Shown: positions 7,217-15,864 of the stretch, piece by piece
Layout: every line of letters begins with the position of its first letter
Position numbering within the stretch: the first letter of the stretch is position 1
NCBI RefSeq assembly: GCF_000024025.1
Contig: NC_013131.1
Coordinates: 7,440,001-7,504,000, forward strand
Length of the DNA stretch: 64,000 bases
Reading direction: 5' to 3'
Source of the DNA: Catenulispora acidiphila DSM 44928
GTDB lineage: Bacteria > Actinomycetota > Actinomycetes > Streptomycetales > Catenulisporaceae
Notes under the pieces: model-generated
The model's database searches: none
The model's input: only the letters and a program-made list of their open reading frames with translations
Told to the model about the DNA's origin: nothing
Program-made: the position numbers and the translations under genes

Positions 7217-8035
7217 GTGGACGTGGATGCGCCGGTCCCACGGCGTTGCCAGGTGACGGCCTGGCGACCGGAGGTTCCCGGGATCGATGAGGTGTTCCAC
7301 GCTCACATCGTTGACTACGCCTATCCGCCGCACTGTCACGACACCTGGACCGTGCTCATCGTCGATGCCGGCGCGATCCGCTACGACCTCGACACCCGAC
7401 ACTGTGGCGCCAGTCGTGAGACCGTCGCCATCTTGCCGCCTGGTGTCATCCACGATGGCCGGCCCGACGATCGTGCACGTGAGGGCTTCTGGAAGCGGAA
7501 CATCTACCTGAACGCCTCGATGCTGCCCACCGGGCTGACCGGGGCCGCCGTCGACAAGACCAACCTGCACGACCCGTTTCTTCGGGCCGCGTTGGTCGGC
7601 CTCCACGAGTCGCTCACGATCAGAGAAGAACCGCTCGACGGTGAGGCGCGCCTGGCGATGATCGCCGAACGCATCGCGGCTCACCTCCTGACCCGTCGGC
7701 CTCGCCTGGCAGCGCCGGAAACCTCGATCGCGCACACCCTTCGGCAGCTGCTGGACGAGCACCTCACCGAACCGATCACCCTTCAGCAAGCAGCACGCTC
7801 ACTCGATCGCTCTGTGCCCCACCTGATTCGCAGCTTCCGTCAGGCCTTTGCCATAAGCCCGCACGCCTATGTCATCGGACGCCGCGTCGAAGCCGCGCGC
7901 GGCATGCTGCTTCGAGGAGCCAAACCCGCCGCCGTCGCTGTGGACGTGGGCTTCTACGACCAAGCCCATTTCACCCGGCATTTCAAGAAACACACCTCTG
8001 TCTCCCCCGCTAAGTACGCCGCAGGTGGGAGATAG
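7217..8035 (+). CDS. AraC-family transcriptional regulator
   Basis: About 272 residues. An N-terminal cupin-like sensing domain (FHAHIVDYAYPPHCHDTWTV, ILPPGVIHDG) precedes two helix-turn-helix motifs at the C-terminus (ITLQQAARSLDRSVPHLIRS and AAVAVDVGFYDQAHFTRHFK, ending in KKHTSVSPAKYA). The longer frame starts at 7142 inside the 5' end of the divergent cupin gene, so I prefer the GTG at 7217; GTG 7223 is also possible. Proteins with this H-P-H-x-H-D sensing motif typically control an adjacent divergent gene, here the cupin. Confidence 0.8.
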   Translation: MDVDAPVPRRCQVTAWRPEVPGIDEVFHAHIVDYAYPPHCHDTWTVLIVDAGAIRYDLDTRHCGASRETVAILPPGVIHDGRPDDRAREGFWKRNIYLNASMLPTGLTGAAVDKTNLHDPFLRAALVGLHESLTIREEPLDGEARLAMIAERIAAHLLTRRPRLAAPETSIAHTLRQLLDEHLTEPITLQQAARSLDRSVPHLIRSFRQAFAISPHAYVIGRRVEAARGMLLRGAKPAAVAVDVGFYDQAHFTRHFKKHTSVSPAKYAAGGR

Positions 8036-8087
8036 GGCCGCATCGCTACACGATCGTCATCGTCGGCGATCGTGGTCGTGGTCGTGG

Positions 8088-8456
8088 TCAGGAGTCCCGG
8101 GTGAAGGTGTCGGCGTTGGTCAGCACCGCGTGCGCCCACGGCAGCTTCATCAGCTGTGCCTGCTCGCCCGGCGCGGGTGGCTTCACCGCGGAGTCGGACA
8201 CCACATGCCATAGGGTCTGCAGCTTTCCCTCGCGGAGCAGGCCGGTGAAGGAGCAGATGGATTCTCCGGTCGCGGATGAGGTGCTGAAGTTGAAGGTGAT
8301 GCACTCGCCCTGATGGATGCCGGAGATCTCGGCTTCTTCTCCGGCGAATGCGCTGTCGCCCAAAGCGGTGCGGAACGAGCCTTGGATCCGGTGGTCAGAC
8401 TCATCGGTGATGGTCAGCCTTGAACCGTACTGGTTGTGCCAGGTTCCGACCCACAT
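8088..8456 (-). CDS. avidin/streptavidin-family protein, no signal peptide
   Basis: 122 residues with the avidin fold pattern: GTWHNQYGSRLTIT at the start, QGSFRTALGDS, a Trp strand LQTLWHVVS, LPWAHAVLTNADTFTRDS at the end. Compared with streptavidin from memory, biotin contacts Asn23, Ser27, Trp108, Trp120 and Asp128 correspond to N8, S12, W83, W107 and D116. Tyr43 is F28, Ser45 is T30, and the Trp79 strand is replaced by Phe. The perfect GGGAGG ribosome site 7 bp before ATG fixes the start and rules out a leader, so the protein is probably cytoplasmic, unlike secreted streptavidin. Weaker biotin affinity or another small ligand is possible. It stands alone and is convergent with the AraC gene. 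Confidence 0.8.
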   Translation of the reverse strand: MWVGTWHNQYGSRLTITDESDHRIQGSFRTALGDSAFAGEEAEISGIHQGECITFNFSTSSATGESICSFTGLLREGKLQTLWHVVSDSAVKPPAPGEQAQLMKLPWAHAVLTNADTFTRDS

Positions 8457-8581
8457 AGATTGCCTCCCTGTCGATGTCGTGTCGATGACGCCTGCGCGCC
8501 GCTGCTACCCGCAACGCCTACGGATCACACGACTGATAGACGTGGGGTCTCACTAGGGATGGGGCGCGGGCACGGTCACGC

Positions 8582-9019
8582 TCATGCGACGAACTGGTGA
8601 TCAGTACGGATCCGTGCGTCAGCATCAAAAGTGAGAACGTCGAAGCCGGCTCCCGCCACACTGCCGTCCGCGCGGTCGCGCATCACCCAGGAGAAGCTCA
8701 CCGCCGCGCCGGCCTGCCGAACCGGCCCGCCGTTCAGCTCGAAGGTGTACTGGCCCGGCGCGACGAACAACTCGTAGGCTCGGCGGACCCGCGCGTCGAA
8801 GGCGTCGTGGCCTCGCACCTCCAGCAACGGAGAGGCGATGCCGTGGTGTGCGGCGGTCTCCCGGATCTCTTGCGGAGGGTTGACCAGCACCTGCAAACCG
8901 TCGACGGCCCAGACCTGCCGGATCATGTCCGACCGCCGCTCGGCATCCCCCTCGTTCCACTGCGCGAGGTACAGGTCGAGCAACTGCTTCAGTTCGAAGT
9001 CCGTGGGCTCATAGCTCAT
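8582..9019 (-). CDS. NTF2/SnoaL-like protein
   Basis: 145 residues, one alpha+beta NTF2-like domain: an N-terminal helix with LLDLYLAQWNEGDAERRSDM (the 'W-N-x-G-D' start), HDAFDARVRRAYELFVAPGQ in the middle, SFSWVMRDRADGSVAGAGFD and VLTFDADARIRTDHQFVA in the last strands. Members are cytoplasmic and bind small hydrophobic ligands; some are cyclases or isomerases, many have no known activity. The upstream gap to the amidohydrolase gene carries that gene's promoter in the opposite direction. No operon partner. Confidence 0.75.
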   Translation of the reverse strand: MSYEPTDFELKQLLDLYLAQWNEGDAERRSDMIRQVWAVDGLQVLVNPPQEIRETAAHHGIASPLLEVRGHDAFDARVRRAYELFVAPGQYTFELNGGPVRQAGAAVSFSWVMRDRADGSVAGAGFDVLTFDADARIRTDHQFVA

Positions 9020-9241
9020 ACCAAGCAGTCTTGACGGTCGCCCGGGTCCGGTCGATTCCCTTCAGGGAATGGCAGTGGTGTCCAGCCCTGGGTCCAGCCC
9101 TCCAGCCCGATCAGAGGAGTCCAGACGCAGCCGAAGCTTTGCTTCCCCGTGACTGACGATGATGAAATCCTCATGTACGATCCCGACATCAAGAACGATC
9201 GTCTCAGCAGTATGCCCCAAAACCCACTTTCAGGAGGCATC

Positions 9242-10342
9242 ATGGCCACGCGTCGTCAAGCACTGACCGGATTGGGCGCACTGGCGGTGACCGGAGTCGG
9301 CATGTCCCAGCTCACCCCTGCGATGGCGGCACCGAAGGGAACAAAGAGCACATCGGCGCAAGCGGTGCGCTCAGCGGCCGCGGGCGGGCCCTTGGTGGGG
9401 GCGGTCGACGTTCACGCCCACTACCTCACACCCACCTACCGCCAGGCCCTGATCAACGCGGGCATCACCCAGCCGGACGGTATGCCGTCCATCCCGCAGT
9501 GGAGCGCCGACAGCGCGCTGGCCACGATGGACACCACTGGTATCGCCGTGGCGATGCTGTCCGTTTCCTCGCCGGGATTCGACTTCGGCGAGGCGGGCAA
9601 GGTGAGTGACCTGGTCCGCCAGGTCAACGAGGAGGGCGCCGCGATCGTCAAAGCCCATCCCACCCGCTTCGGGCTGATGGCGTCGTTGCCGCTGCCGGAC
9701 ATCAACGCCGCCGTCGCCGAGGTGAACTACGCGTTCGATGTGCTGAAGGCCGACGGGATCGCCCTGGAGACCAACTACGGCGGCACCTACCTGGGGGACC
9801 CCTCTTTCAGCCCGGTCCTGGCCGAGTTGCACAAGCGGAATGCCGTCGTCCATCTGCACCCGACCTCGCCGGCCTGCTGGGAAGCCACGTCGCTCGGCGC
9901 ACCCCGCCCCATGATCGAGTTCCTCTTCGACACGACGCGGACGATCACGCAGCTGATCCTCGGGGGCGTCCTGCTGAAGTACCCCGGCATCCGCTTCATC
10001 GTTCCCCACACCGGCGCCGCGCTGCCTGTCCTCGCCGACCGGATCTCCGCGTTCGACCTGACTCAGCCTTCGCCGGTCGATGTCATCGGCGCGCTCAAGC
10101 GCCTGCACTACGACGTCGCCGGCTTCGCTCTGCCTCGGGCGCTGCCCGCGCTGCTCAATCTCGTCGGCCCGGAGACGCTTCTCTACGGCAGTGACTTCCC
10201 GTTCACCGAGGACCCCATCGTCAAGCTGCTGGCAGCACAGCTGGCGGGCACCACCGTCCTGACGCCGCAGCAGAAGCAGGCCATGCTCAACGGCAACGCC
10301 GCCGGACTCTTCCCACGGCTGAAGAACATGGCGCGACTGTAG
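9242..10342 (+). CDS. Tat-exported amidohydrolase (ACMSD-like)
   Basis: 366 residues. The ATG at 9242 has the ribosome site CAGGAGG; longer frames lack one. The N-terminus MATRRQALTGLGALAVTGVG is a twin-arginine signal, with a cleavage-like AMA near residue 31. The mature part is a TIM-barrel metal hydrolase of amidohydrolase family 2. It has the DVHAHY metal site, a HLHPTSP strand, a FIVPHTGAAL strand and the C-terminal YGSDFPFTED aspartate. This arrangement is shared with ACMSD-type decarboxylases and 2-pyrone/aromatic acid decarboxylases or lactonases. A strong inverted repeat follows the stop, so it is a separate transcription unit from the monooxygenase run. Confidence 0.8.
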   Translation: MATRRQALTGLGALAVTGVGMSQLTPAMAAPKGTKSTSAQAVRSAAAGGPLVGAVDVHAHYLTPTYRQALINAGITQPDGMPSIPQWSADSALATMDTTGIAVAMLSVSSPGFDFGEAGKVSDLVRQVNEEGAAIVKAHPTRFGLMASLPLPDINAAVAEVNYAFDVLKADGIALETNYGGTYLGDPSFSPVLAELHKRNAVVHLHPTSPACWEATSLGAPRPMIEFLFDTTRTITQLILGGVLLKYPGIRFIVPHTGAALPVLADRISAFDLTQPSPVDVIGALKRLHYDVAGFALPRALPALLNLVGPETLLYGSDFPFTEDPIVKLLAAQLAGTTVLTPQQKQAMLNGNAAGLFPRLKNMARL

Positions 10343-10375
10343 GGAGTCCGCTCCAGAGCCTGGTCGAGGGCCGTT

Positions 10376-10430
10376 TGCGGTCGGCGGGATGCCGGCGTCA
10401 CTTGGCGCCGGGACACTTCCGCCGACCGCA
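10376..10430 (+). terminator. nested hairpin after the amidohydrolase
   Basis: Perfect 12-base outer arms (TGCGGTCGGCGG and its complement at 10419-10430) enclose an inner CCGGCG...CGCCGG hairpin. It separates the amidohydrolase from the downstream catabolic run. Confidence 0.6.
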
Positions 10431-10519
10431 TCGTGTTCCTGCGCCTGCTTCCTGCACCAGCGCCTTCGGCGCGTCGGCCCGGCATCCCGTCCGCTCGGCG
10501 CTTCCTTGACATGCACACC

Positions 10520-10549
10520 ATCTTAACTGATGCTTTCATCATTATTGAT
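10520..10549. promoter_or_regulatory. TetR-type operator before the monooxygenase run
   Basis: Half-site ATCTTAACTGATG at the left, a two-base centre and TCATCA plus a degenerate right half. The left half is the exact complement of the right half of the palindrome at 20511-20540 (CATCAGTTAAGAT), so one regulator should bind both. It lies 15 bp before the monooxygenase ATG and just downstream of a TTGACA at 10506. The TetR gene at 19809 is the likely binder. Confidence 0.65.
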
Positions 10550-10564
10550 GAAGCATAGCGAAGC

Positions 10565-12109
10565 ATGAGGACGGTCATGGAAGACGCCGAGCAGCAGCGG
10601 GACCACACGGACGGCACCACCAGGCACGTGGACGTCCTGATCGTCGGCGCCGGCCTGACGGGAATCGGTGCCGCCTGGCGCCTGCAGTCGACGCATCCGG
10701 GCAAGACCTACCTGATCGTCGAGGCGCGCGAGGAGATCGGGGGGACGTGGGATCTGTTCCGCTACCCCGGGATCCGCTCGGACTCGGACATGCAGACGTT
10801 CGGATATCGGTTCCGCCCCTGGCGCGAGCCGCGAGCCATCGCTGACGGAGCCTCGATCCTGCAGTACATACGGGATACCGCCGCCGAGGCCGGCATCGAC
10901 CGCCACATCCGTTTCCGCCACCGCGTCGTCAGCGCGTCCTGGTCCACCGCAGACGCCTCGTGGAAGGTCGAACTGCTTCGGGACGGAGACGTGGAGACCA
11001 CAACGATGACCTGCGGTTTCCTCTACATGTGCACCGGCTACTACCGCTACGACAAGGGCTACGCGCCGCATTTCGCCGGTCGGGAGAAGTTCACCGGCCG
11101 TGTCGTCCACCCGCAGCAGTGGCCGCAGGACTTGGATTGCGCGGACAAACGAGTCGTGGTCATCGGCAGCGGGGCGACAGCGGTCACCCTGGTCCCCACA
11201 CTGGCCCGAACCGCAAGCCATGTCACCATGCTGCAGCGCTCGCCGACCTACATCATCTCGCTGCCCAGCAAGGATCCGATCGCCAGCGGCTTGCAGCGGC
11301 TGATCGGCAAGCGCGCCGCGTACCCGATCGTGCGCTGGAAGAACATTGCGATCAACTCCGCGTCCTATCAGCTGGGGCAGCACGCCCCGGCCATCAGCCG
11401 GGCCTTCATCCGTGGACGGCTCAAACGTCTACTGCCCAAGGGCTACGACATCGGCACCCACTTCAACCCGCGCTACAAGCCATGGGATCAGCGGCTGTGC
11501 GTCGTGCCGGACGCAGACCTCTTCAAGGCCATCGGCGACGGGAGGGCTTCCGTCGTCACCGACGCCATCGAGTCCTTCTCCGAGTCGGGAGTGCGCCTTA
11601 CCTCAGGACAGGAACTGAGCGCGGACGTCGTCGTCACCGCAACCGGACTGGACCTGGTCGGCCTGGGCGGCATCCAGCTTTTCGTGGACGGCGACGAGAT
11701 AGTCCTGTCCGACACCGTGGCGTACCGGGGGGTGATGCTCAGCGGAGTGCCCAACCTCGTCTTCACCGTCGGGTACACCAATGCCTCCTGGACGTTGAAG
11801 GCCGACCTTGTCAGCCAGTTCGCCTGCCGCCTGCTGGCCCACATGGACCGTCACGGGCATCGCCAGTGCGTCCCCACCGAACCGCCCGGCGCGACCCGCC
11901 GTCCACTGCTGGATTTCTCTGCGGGCTACGTCCAACGGTCCATCGACCGCCTTCCGCGAAGCGGTACCGAGGACCCTTGGCGTTCCGGCAACAACTACGT
12001 ACGTGACTTCGTCACCTTCAAGCGCGCCCGCCTCGACGATCAGGCGCTGCACTACTCCTCGCCCGACCCGGCCACCGCGGCCGTACACCCAGCTCGGACC
12101 GCCTCATGA
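10565..12109 (+). CDS. Baeyer-Villiger monooxygenase, EtaA-type
   Basis: 514 residues (or 510 from the ATG at 10577). FAD site VDVLIVGAGLTGIGAAWRL, second Rossmann motif RVVVIGSGATAVTLVP for NADPH, and between them the Baeyer-Villiger fingerprint FTGRVVHPQQWP (F-x-G-x-x-x-H-x-x-x-W-P). Such enzymes insert oxygen next to a carbonyl to give an ester or lactone; EtaA of Mycobacterium, with the same 'HPQxWP' stretch, oxidises ketones and thioamides. The stop overlaps the next gene's ATG (ATGA), so the ester product could pass to that alpha/beta hydrolase. Cytoplasmic; operator-like palindrome just upstream. Confidence 0.9.
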   Translation: MRTVMEDAEQQRDHTDGTTRHVDVLIVGAGLTGIGAAWRLQSTHPGKTYLIVEAREEIGGTWDLFRYPGIRSDSDMQTFGYRFRPWREPRAIADGASILQYIRDTAAEAGIDRHIRFRHRVVSASWSTADASWKVELLRDGDVETTTMTCGFLYMCTGYYRYDKGYAPHFAGREKFTGRVVHPQQWPQDLDCADKRVVVIGSGATAVTLVPTLARTASHVTMLQRSPTYIISLPSKDPIASGLQRLIGKRAAYPIVRWKNIAINSASYQLGQHAPAISRAFIRGRLKRLLPKGYDIGTHFNPRYKPWDQRLCVVPDADLFKAIGDGRASVVTDAIESFSESGVRLTSGQELSADVVVTATGLDLVGLGGIQLFVDGDEIVLSDTVAYRGVMLSGVPNLVFTVGYTNASWTLKADLVSQFACRLLAHMDRHGHRQCVPTEPPGATRRPLLDFSAGYVQRSIDRLPRSGTEDPWRSGNNYVRDFVTFKRARLDDQALHYSSPDPATAAVHPARTAS

Positions 12110-13032
12110 GCACGCCTCGCGACCTTCCGACGTTCTCCTTCACGCGCACGGACGTCACCTTCACCTCCGGGAATGACGACTGTGCGGCGTGGCTTTACCG
12201 CCCCGATGGCGACCAGTCGTCCCTGCCCTGCGTCATCCTCGCTCACGGGCTCGGCGCTACTCGCGCCGGCCGGCTGGACGCCTTCGCCGAACGTTTCGCA
12301 GCCGCCGGCTTCAATGCCCTGGTCTTCGACTACCGCTACTTCGGCGACAGCACTGGCGAGCCCCGCTGCCTGCTGTCCGTCAAAGCACAGCTCCAGGACT
12401 GGCGTGCCGCCATCGGCTTCGCTCGTAGTCTGCCTGGCATCGACCGTTCCAGGATCGCGTTGTGGGGCACATCCTTCAGCGGCGGCCACGTTACCCTCAT
12501 CGCTGCCCAGGACCCCGCCATCGCCGCTGTGATCTCCATGAACCCGTTCCTGGACGGCCGTACCAGCATCAGGAGTACTCCGCCCAGACGCGCGCTGGCC
12601 CTTGGCGTCGCCGGACTGCGAGATCTCGCTCACGCAGCCCTGAGGCGTCCCCCTTATCTGGTCCCTGCGATCGGCGATGACGGGGACACCGCCGCCATGG
12701 CCAGCCGCGAAGCTCTTGAGGGGTTTCTGGCGATGTTCCCCGCCGACGCCCCGCCATCCACTGACATCTCGGCGCGGATCCTGCTGCGTCTGGGCTTGCA
12801 TCGTCCGGTCACCCGCGCCGCTCGCGTCGCATGCCCCTGGCTCCTCCAAGCCGGAACCACCGACACGATCAGCCCGGCCGGCCCAGCTCGCCGCGCCGCT
12901 GCCCGAGCCCCCAACGCGCAGATGTCGATGTATGACGGCGGCCACTTCGCCCCCTACGTCGGGGCGGCCTTCGAACAGGTCGTCACGGAGCAGGTCCGCT
13001 TCCTGACCCGCCACCTGCAGTTCAGGACGTGA
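12106..13032 (+). CDS. alpha/beta hydrolase (esterase-like)
   Basis: 308 residues. Oxyanion-hole region ILAHGLGATRAGRLD, nucleophile elbow ALWGTSFSGGHV (Ser), an acid in LQAGTTDTISPAG (Asp) and the catalytic His in DGGHFAPY. The lid and YFGDSTGEP segment place it near the peptidase S15/dienelactone hydrolase-like group. Coupled by ATGA to the Baeyer-Villiger enzyme and by TGATG to the following hydroxylase. Cleavage of the ester made by the monooxygenase is the natural inference. Cytoplasmic, no signal. Confidence 0.85.
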   Translation: MSTPRDLPTFSFTRTDVTFTSGNDDCAAWLYRPDGDQSSLPCVILAHGLGATRAGRLDAFAERFAAAGFNALVFDYRYFGDSTGEPRCLLSVKAQLQDWRAAIGFARSLPGIDRSRIALWGTSFSGGHVTLIAAQDPAIAAVISMNPFLDGRTSIRSTPPRRALALGVAGLRDLAHAALRRPPYLVPAIGDDGDTAAMASREALEGFLAMFPADAPPSTDISARILLRLGLHRPVTRAARVACPWLLQAGTTDTISPAGPARRAAARAPNAQMSMYDGGHFAPYVGAAFEQVVTEQVRFLTRHLQFRT

Positions 13033-14645
13033 TGCCGACCATGAGCGAAGCTCAGCCAGCGACGACGCAAGCGCCGGTTCTCATCGTCGGTGGCGGCCCG
13101 GTGGGTCTGGTGGTCGCCAATCTGCTGGCCGCGCGCGGCGTAGCCCTGGTACTGGTCGAGCGCAACAAGTCAACCAGCGAAGAAGCGAAAGCCATCAGCC
13201 TGGATGACGAGTCCCTGCGGGCCTTGCACGCGGCGGGTCTCGCCGAGGATGTCCTGGACATCGTCGTTCCCGGCACGGGTACTCGCTACTTCGGCCGTAA
13301 GGGACGGCCGCTCCTGCACGCTCGCGGCCCGCAGGGGTACCGGCTCGGGTTTCCGTTCAAGAACCAGTTCGCGCAGCCCGAACTGGAAGCGCTGCTTCTG
13401 AACGCACTGACGTCGAGGCCTGAGGCGGACATCCGCTTCGGTACGGAACTGCTCGCCGTGACGGAGGATCCCGACGGTACCAGCGCTACCGCCGTTGTCC
13501 GCGCGCCAGGGCAGACAACGACACAGACTTTCCGCGCGAGCTGGGTGCTGGCGTGCGATGGAGGCCGCTCCACCGTGCGGGACCTGCGCGGCATTCCTAT
13601 GTCCGGTACCAGCCACCGCCAGGTCTGGCTGGTCGCCGACACCACAGGCGACCCGCATGACGAGCGGTATGGAATCCACCTCGGCACTCCCCACCGGCCC
13701 ACCGTGATCGTGCCCGGCCGAGACGGCCGATGCCGCTACGAGTTCCTGCTGCGACCGGACGAAGGCACCAGAGGAGTCCGCCCCGACTTCGAGACGCTGC
13801 GGCGGCTGGTCGCGCCCTACCGCAGCCTGACCGAGGCACAGGTCGAGCGGTGCACGGCTTACACCTTCAACGCCGTTGTGGCCGACCGGTGGCACGACGG
13901 GCACGTCCTGCTCCTCGGCGACGCCGCGCACATGATGCCGCCGTTCGCCGGCCAGGGGCTCAACTCCGGAATCCGGGACGCCGCGAACCTCGCGTGGAAG
14001 ATCGAGCAGGTGGTGCGCGGGCGTGCTCGCGAGGCCCTGCTGCGTACTTATGAAGTCGAGCGACGTCCGCACGCCACCGCGATGGTCCGCTATTCCGAGC
14101 GGCTCGGATCCATCGTGATGACCACCGACCGGCGGCGCGCTCTGGTGCGAGACCTGGCGACCCGCGCGCTATTGGCGCTGCCTCAGGGACGGCGCTATCT
14201 CACCGAGATGCGGTTCAGGCCGCGGGCCCGGTTCGAAGCGGGGCTGGTCACCGGCTCGCATCCGTTGACCGGGACCCAACTTCCGCAGCCACTCGTCCTA
14301 ATACCGCCAGGGCTTCGCCCACGGCTTCTCGACGACATCCTCGGCCCGTCGTTCGCGGTGCTCGGGGTGGACGTCCCCGAGGCTGCCTGGCGCCAGTTCG
14401 ACGGCGCGGACTGGCCGGACATCATGGCGGACGCCACGCGGATCGACGTGTTCCTCGACGACAGGCTCCCTCCGACGACAGGCCCTCGTACGGCCGTCGC
14501 CGATGCCGACGGCCGCCTGGAGCAGGCACTCGATACGGCACGCAACCGATTCGTATTGATCAGACCTGATCGCTACATCGCGGCCGTCATCGGGCCGGGT
14601 GGCCTTCCGGCAGCTGTCGCCGCGCTAGGCAGAACCATCCGGTGA
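13032..14645 (+). CDS. FAD-dependent aromatic hydroxylase (PheA/MhpA type)
   Basis: About 537 residues. N-terminal FAD-binding VLIVGGGPVGLVVANLLAA, the DG motif ACDGGRSTVRDLRGI (FAD and NADPH contact), and GDAAHMMPPFAGQGLNSGIR with DAANLAWKI, the GD motif of class A flavoprotein monooxygenases. A C-terminal thioredoxin-like extension (after residue ~400) is as in phenol and 3-(3-hydroxyphenyl)propionate hydroxylases. It would add an ortho hydroxyl to a phenol, the step needed before ring cleavage. ATG 13032 overlaps the previous stop; GTG 13029 and ATG 13041 are alternatives. Confidence 0.85.
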   Translation: MPTMSEAQPATTQAPVLIVGGGPVGLVVANLLAARGVALVLVERNKSTSEEAKAISLDDESLRALHAAGLAEDVLDIVVPGTGTRYFGRKGRPLLHARGPQGYRLGFPFKNQFAQPELEALLLNALTSRPEADIRFGTELLAVTEDPDGTSATAVVRAPGQTTTQTFRASWVLACDGGRSTVRDLRGIPMSGTSHRQVWLVADTTGDPHDERYGIHLGTPHRPTVIVPGRDGRCRYEFLLRPDEGTRGVRPDFETLRRLVAPYRSLTEAQVERCTAYTFNAVVADRWHDGHVLLLGDAAHMMPPFAGQGLNSGIRDAANLAWKIEQVVRGRAREALLRTYEVERRPHATAMVRYSERLGSIVMTTDRRRALVRDLATRALLALPQGRRYLTEMRFRPRARFEAGLVTGSHPLTGTQLPQPLVLIPPGLRPRLLDDILGPSFAVLGVDVPEAAWRQFDGADWPDIMADATRIDVFLDDRLPPTTGPRTAVADADGRLEQALDTARNRFVLIRPDRYIAAVIGPGGLPAAVAALGRTIR

Positions 14646-14718
14646 CCGCGACGGCACCCGCCGGGTAGGCGCCGGCCCTGCGTGTTCTGTTTGCCCCCCC
14701 GCACGAAAGGAAAAGCAG

Positions 14719-15864
14719 TTGCCCATATCCACCACCGTCGCGGTAGCCCGTTCCGGTCAGGACACTTTCCAGTGGGAGCGCGCCGTCCTGGATGATCCGG
14801 GACCTGGCGAAGTTCTCGTTCGCCTTGTGGCAACCGGTCTGTGCCACACGGACCTTTCAGTATTGGCCGAACGGCTTCCCACTCCGCTTCCCGCGGTCCT
14901 CGGCCACGAAGGCGCAGGCGTCGTTGAGGCTGTGGGCGCCGACGTGGCCGGTATCGCACGCGGCGACCGCGTCGTGCTCTCCTTCAACTCCTGCGGACAT
15001 TGCGATGCCTGCCGTACTGGTCGGCCGACCCGCTGTGCCACGTACTTCCCGCTGAACTTCTCCGCTGCCCGTCCGGACGGCACCACCCCCATCCATTCGG
15101 TTGAGGGAACCGCGCTGGGCGGCATGTTCTTCGGGCAGTCCTCCTTGGCCCGACACGCGGTCGTCTCTGCGCAAAGCGTGGTCCGTGTCGATGCGGCCGA
15201 CGATGACGAACTCGCTCTGCTGGCACCCGTCGGGTGCGGCATCCAGACCGGCGCCGGAACGGTATTGAACATTCTGCGACCCCGCTATGGCGACATCGTT
15301 GCGGTCTTCGGCGCTGGCGCGGTGGGACTCTCGGCCGTCATGGCGGCGCGGCTTACTCCAGCTCGCGCCATCATCGCGGTCGACGTCGTGCACGAGCGGC
15401 TGGTTCAGGCCGCGGAACTCGGCGCCACCCATACTGTCAACAGCCGTACAGAGGACCTGCCCTCGCGTCTGGCCGAAATCGCCGGGTCCGCCGGAGTGAC
15501 CCACGTCGTGGAGACCACCGGCGTCCCTTCCCTGCTGGAACTGGCCGCCACGGCGATAGCCGCCCACGGAACAGTCGCGGTCGTCGGCGCCCCGCCCGCC
15601 GGGAGTTGGGCCGCCTTCAACGTCAATGCCCTGATCGACGGCCGCACCATCCGCGGTGTCGCCGAGGGCGGCAGCGACCGCATCACGTTCATCCCCGCTC
15701 TGATCGACCTGGCTCGCCAAGGCCGGCTGCCCTACGAGAAGCTCATCCGCTTCTACACCGAGGACCAGCTCCAGCAGGCCGTGACCGATGCCAGGTCGGG
15801 AAAAACGGTGAAACCGGTGATCCGCTTCGACCCGCCCACAGCAGCACGAGGAGAGAGCCGATGA
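14719..15864 (+). CDS. zinc-dependent alcohol dehydrogenase (aryl-alcohol type)
   Basis: 381 residues, TTG start with GAAAGGAAAAG ribosome site. Catalytic zinc ligands in GLCHTDLSV (Cys) and LGHEGAGVVEAVG (His-Glu). The structural-zinc lobe is reduced: CGHCDACRTGRPTRC keeps four cysteines. Rossmann motif VAVFGAGAVGLSAVMAA for NAD. The sequence style matches XylB-like aryl/benzyl alcohol dehydrogenases of the class III/ADH group. The stop overlaps the aldehyde dehydrogenase ATG (ATGA), so alcohol to aldehyde to acid is the expected two-step oxidation. A gap of 73 bp separates it from the hydroxylase. Confidence 0.85.
   Translation: MPISTTVAVARSGQDTFQWERAVLDDPGPGEVLVRLVATGLCHTDLSVLAERLPTPLPAVLGHEGAGVVEAVGADVAGIARGDRVVLSFNSCGHCDACRTGRPTRCATYFPLNFSAARPDGTTPIHSVEGTALGGMFFGQSSLARHAVVSAQSVVRVDAADDDELALLAPVGCGIQTGAGTVLNILRPRYGDIVAVFGAGAVGLSAVMAARLTPARAIIAVDVVHERLVQAAELGATHTVNSRTEDLPSRLAEIAGSAGVTHVVETTGVPSLLELAATAIAAHGTVAVVGAPPAGSWAAFNVNALIDGRTIRGVAEGGSDRITFIPALIDLARQGRLPYEKLIRFYTEDQLQQAVTDARSGKTVKPVIRFDPPTAARGESR

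Noticed and set aside
15234-15860. Upstream extension of the aldehyde dehydrogenase frame
   Set aside because: Overlaps the alcohol dehydrogenase out of frame and is Arg-rich; the ATG at 15861 is coupled to the previous stop and starts the conserved protein.
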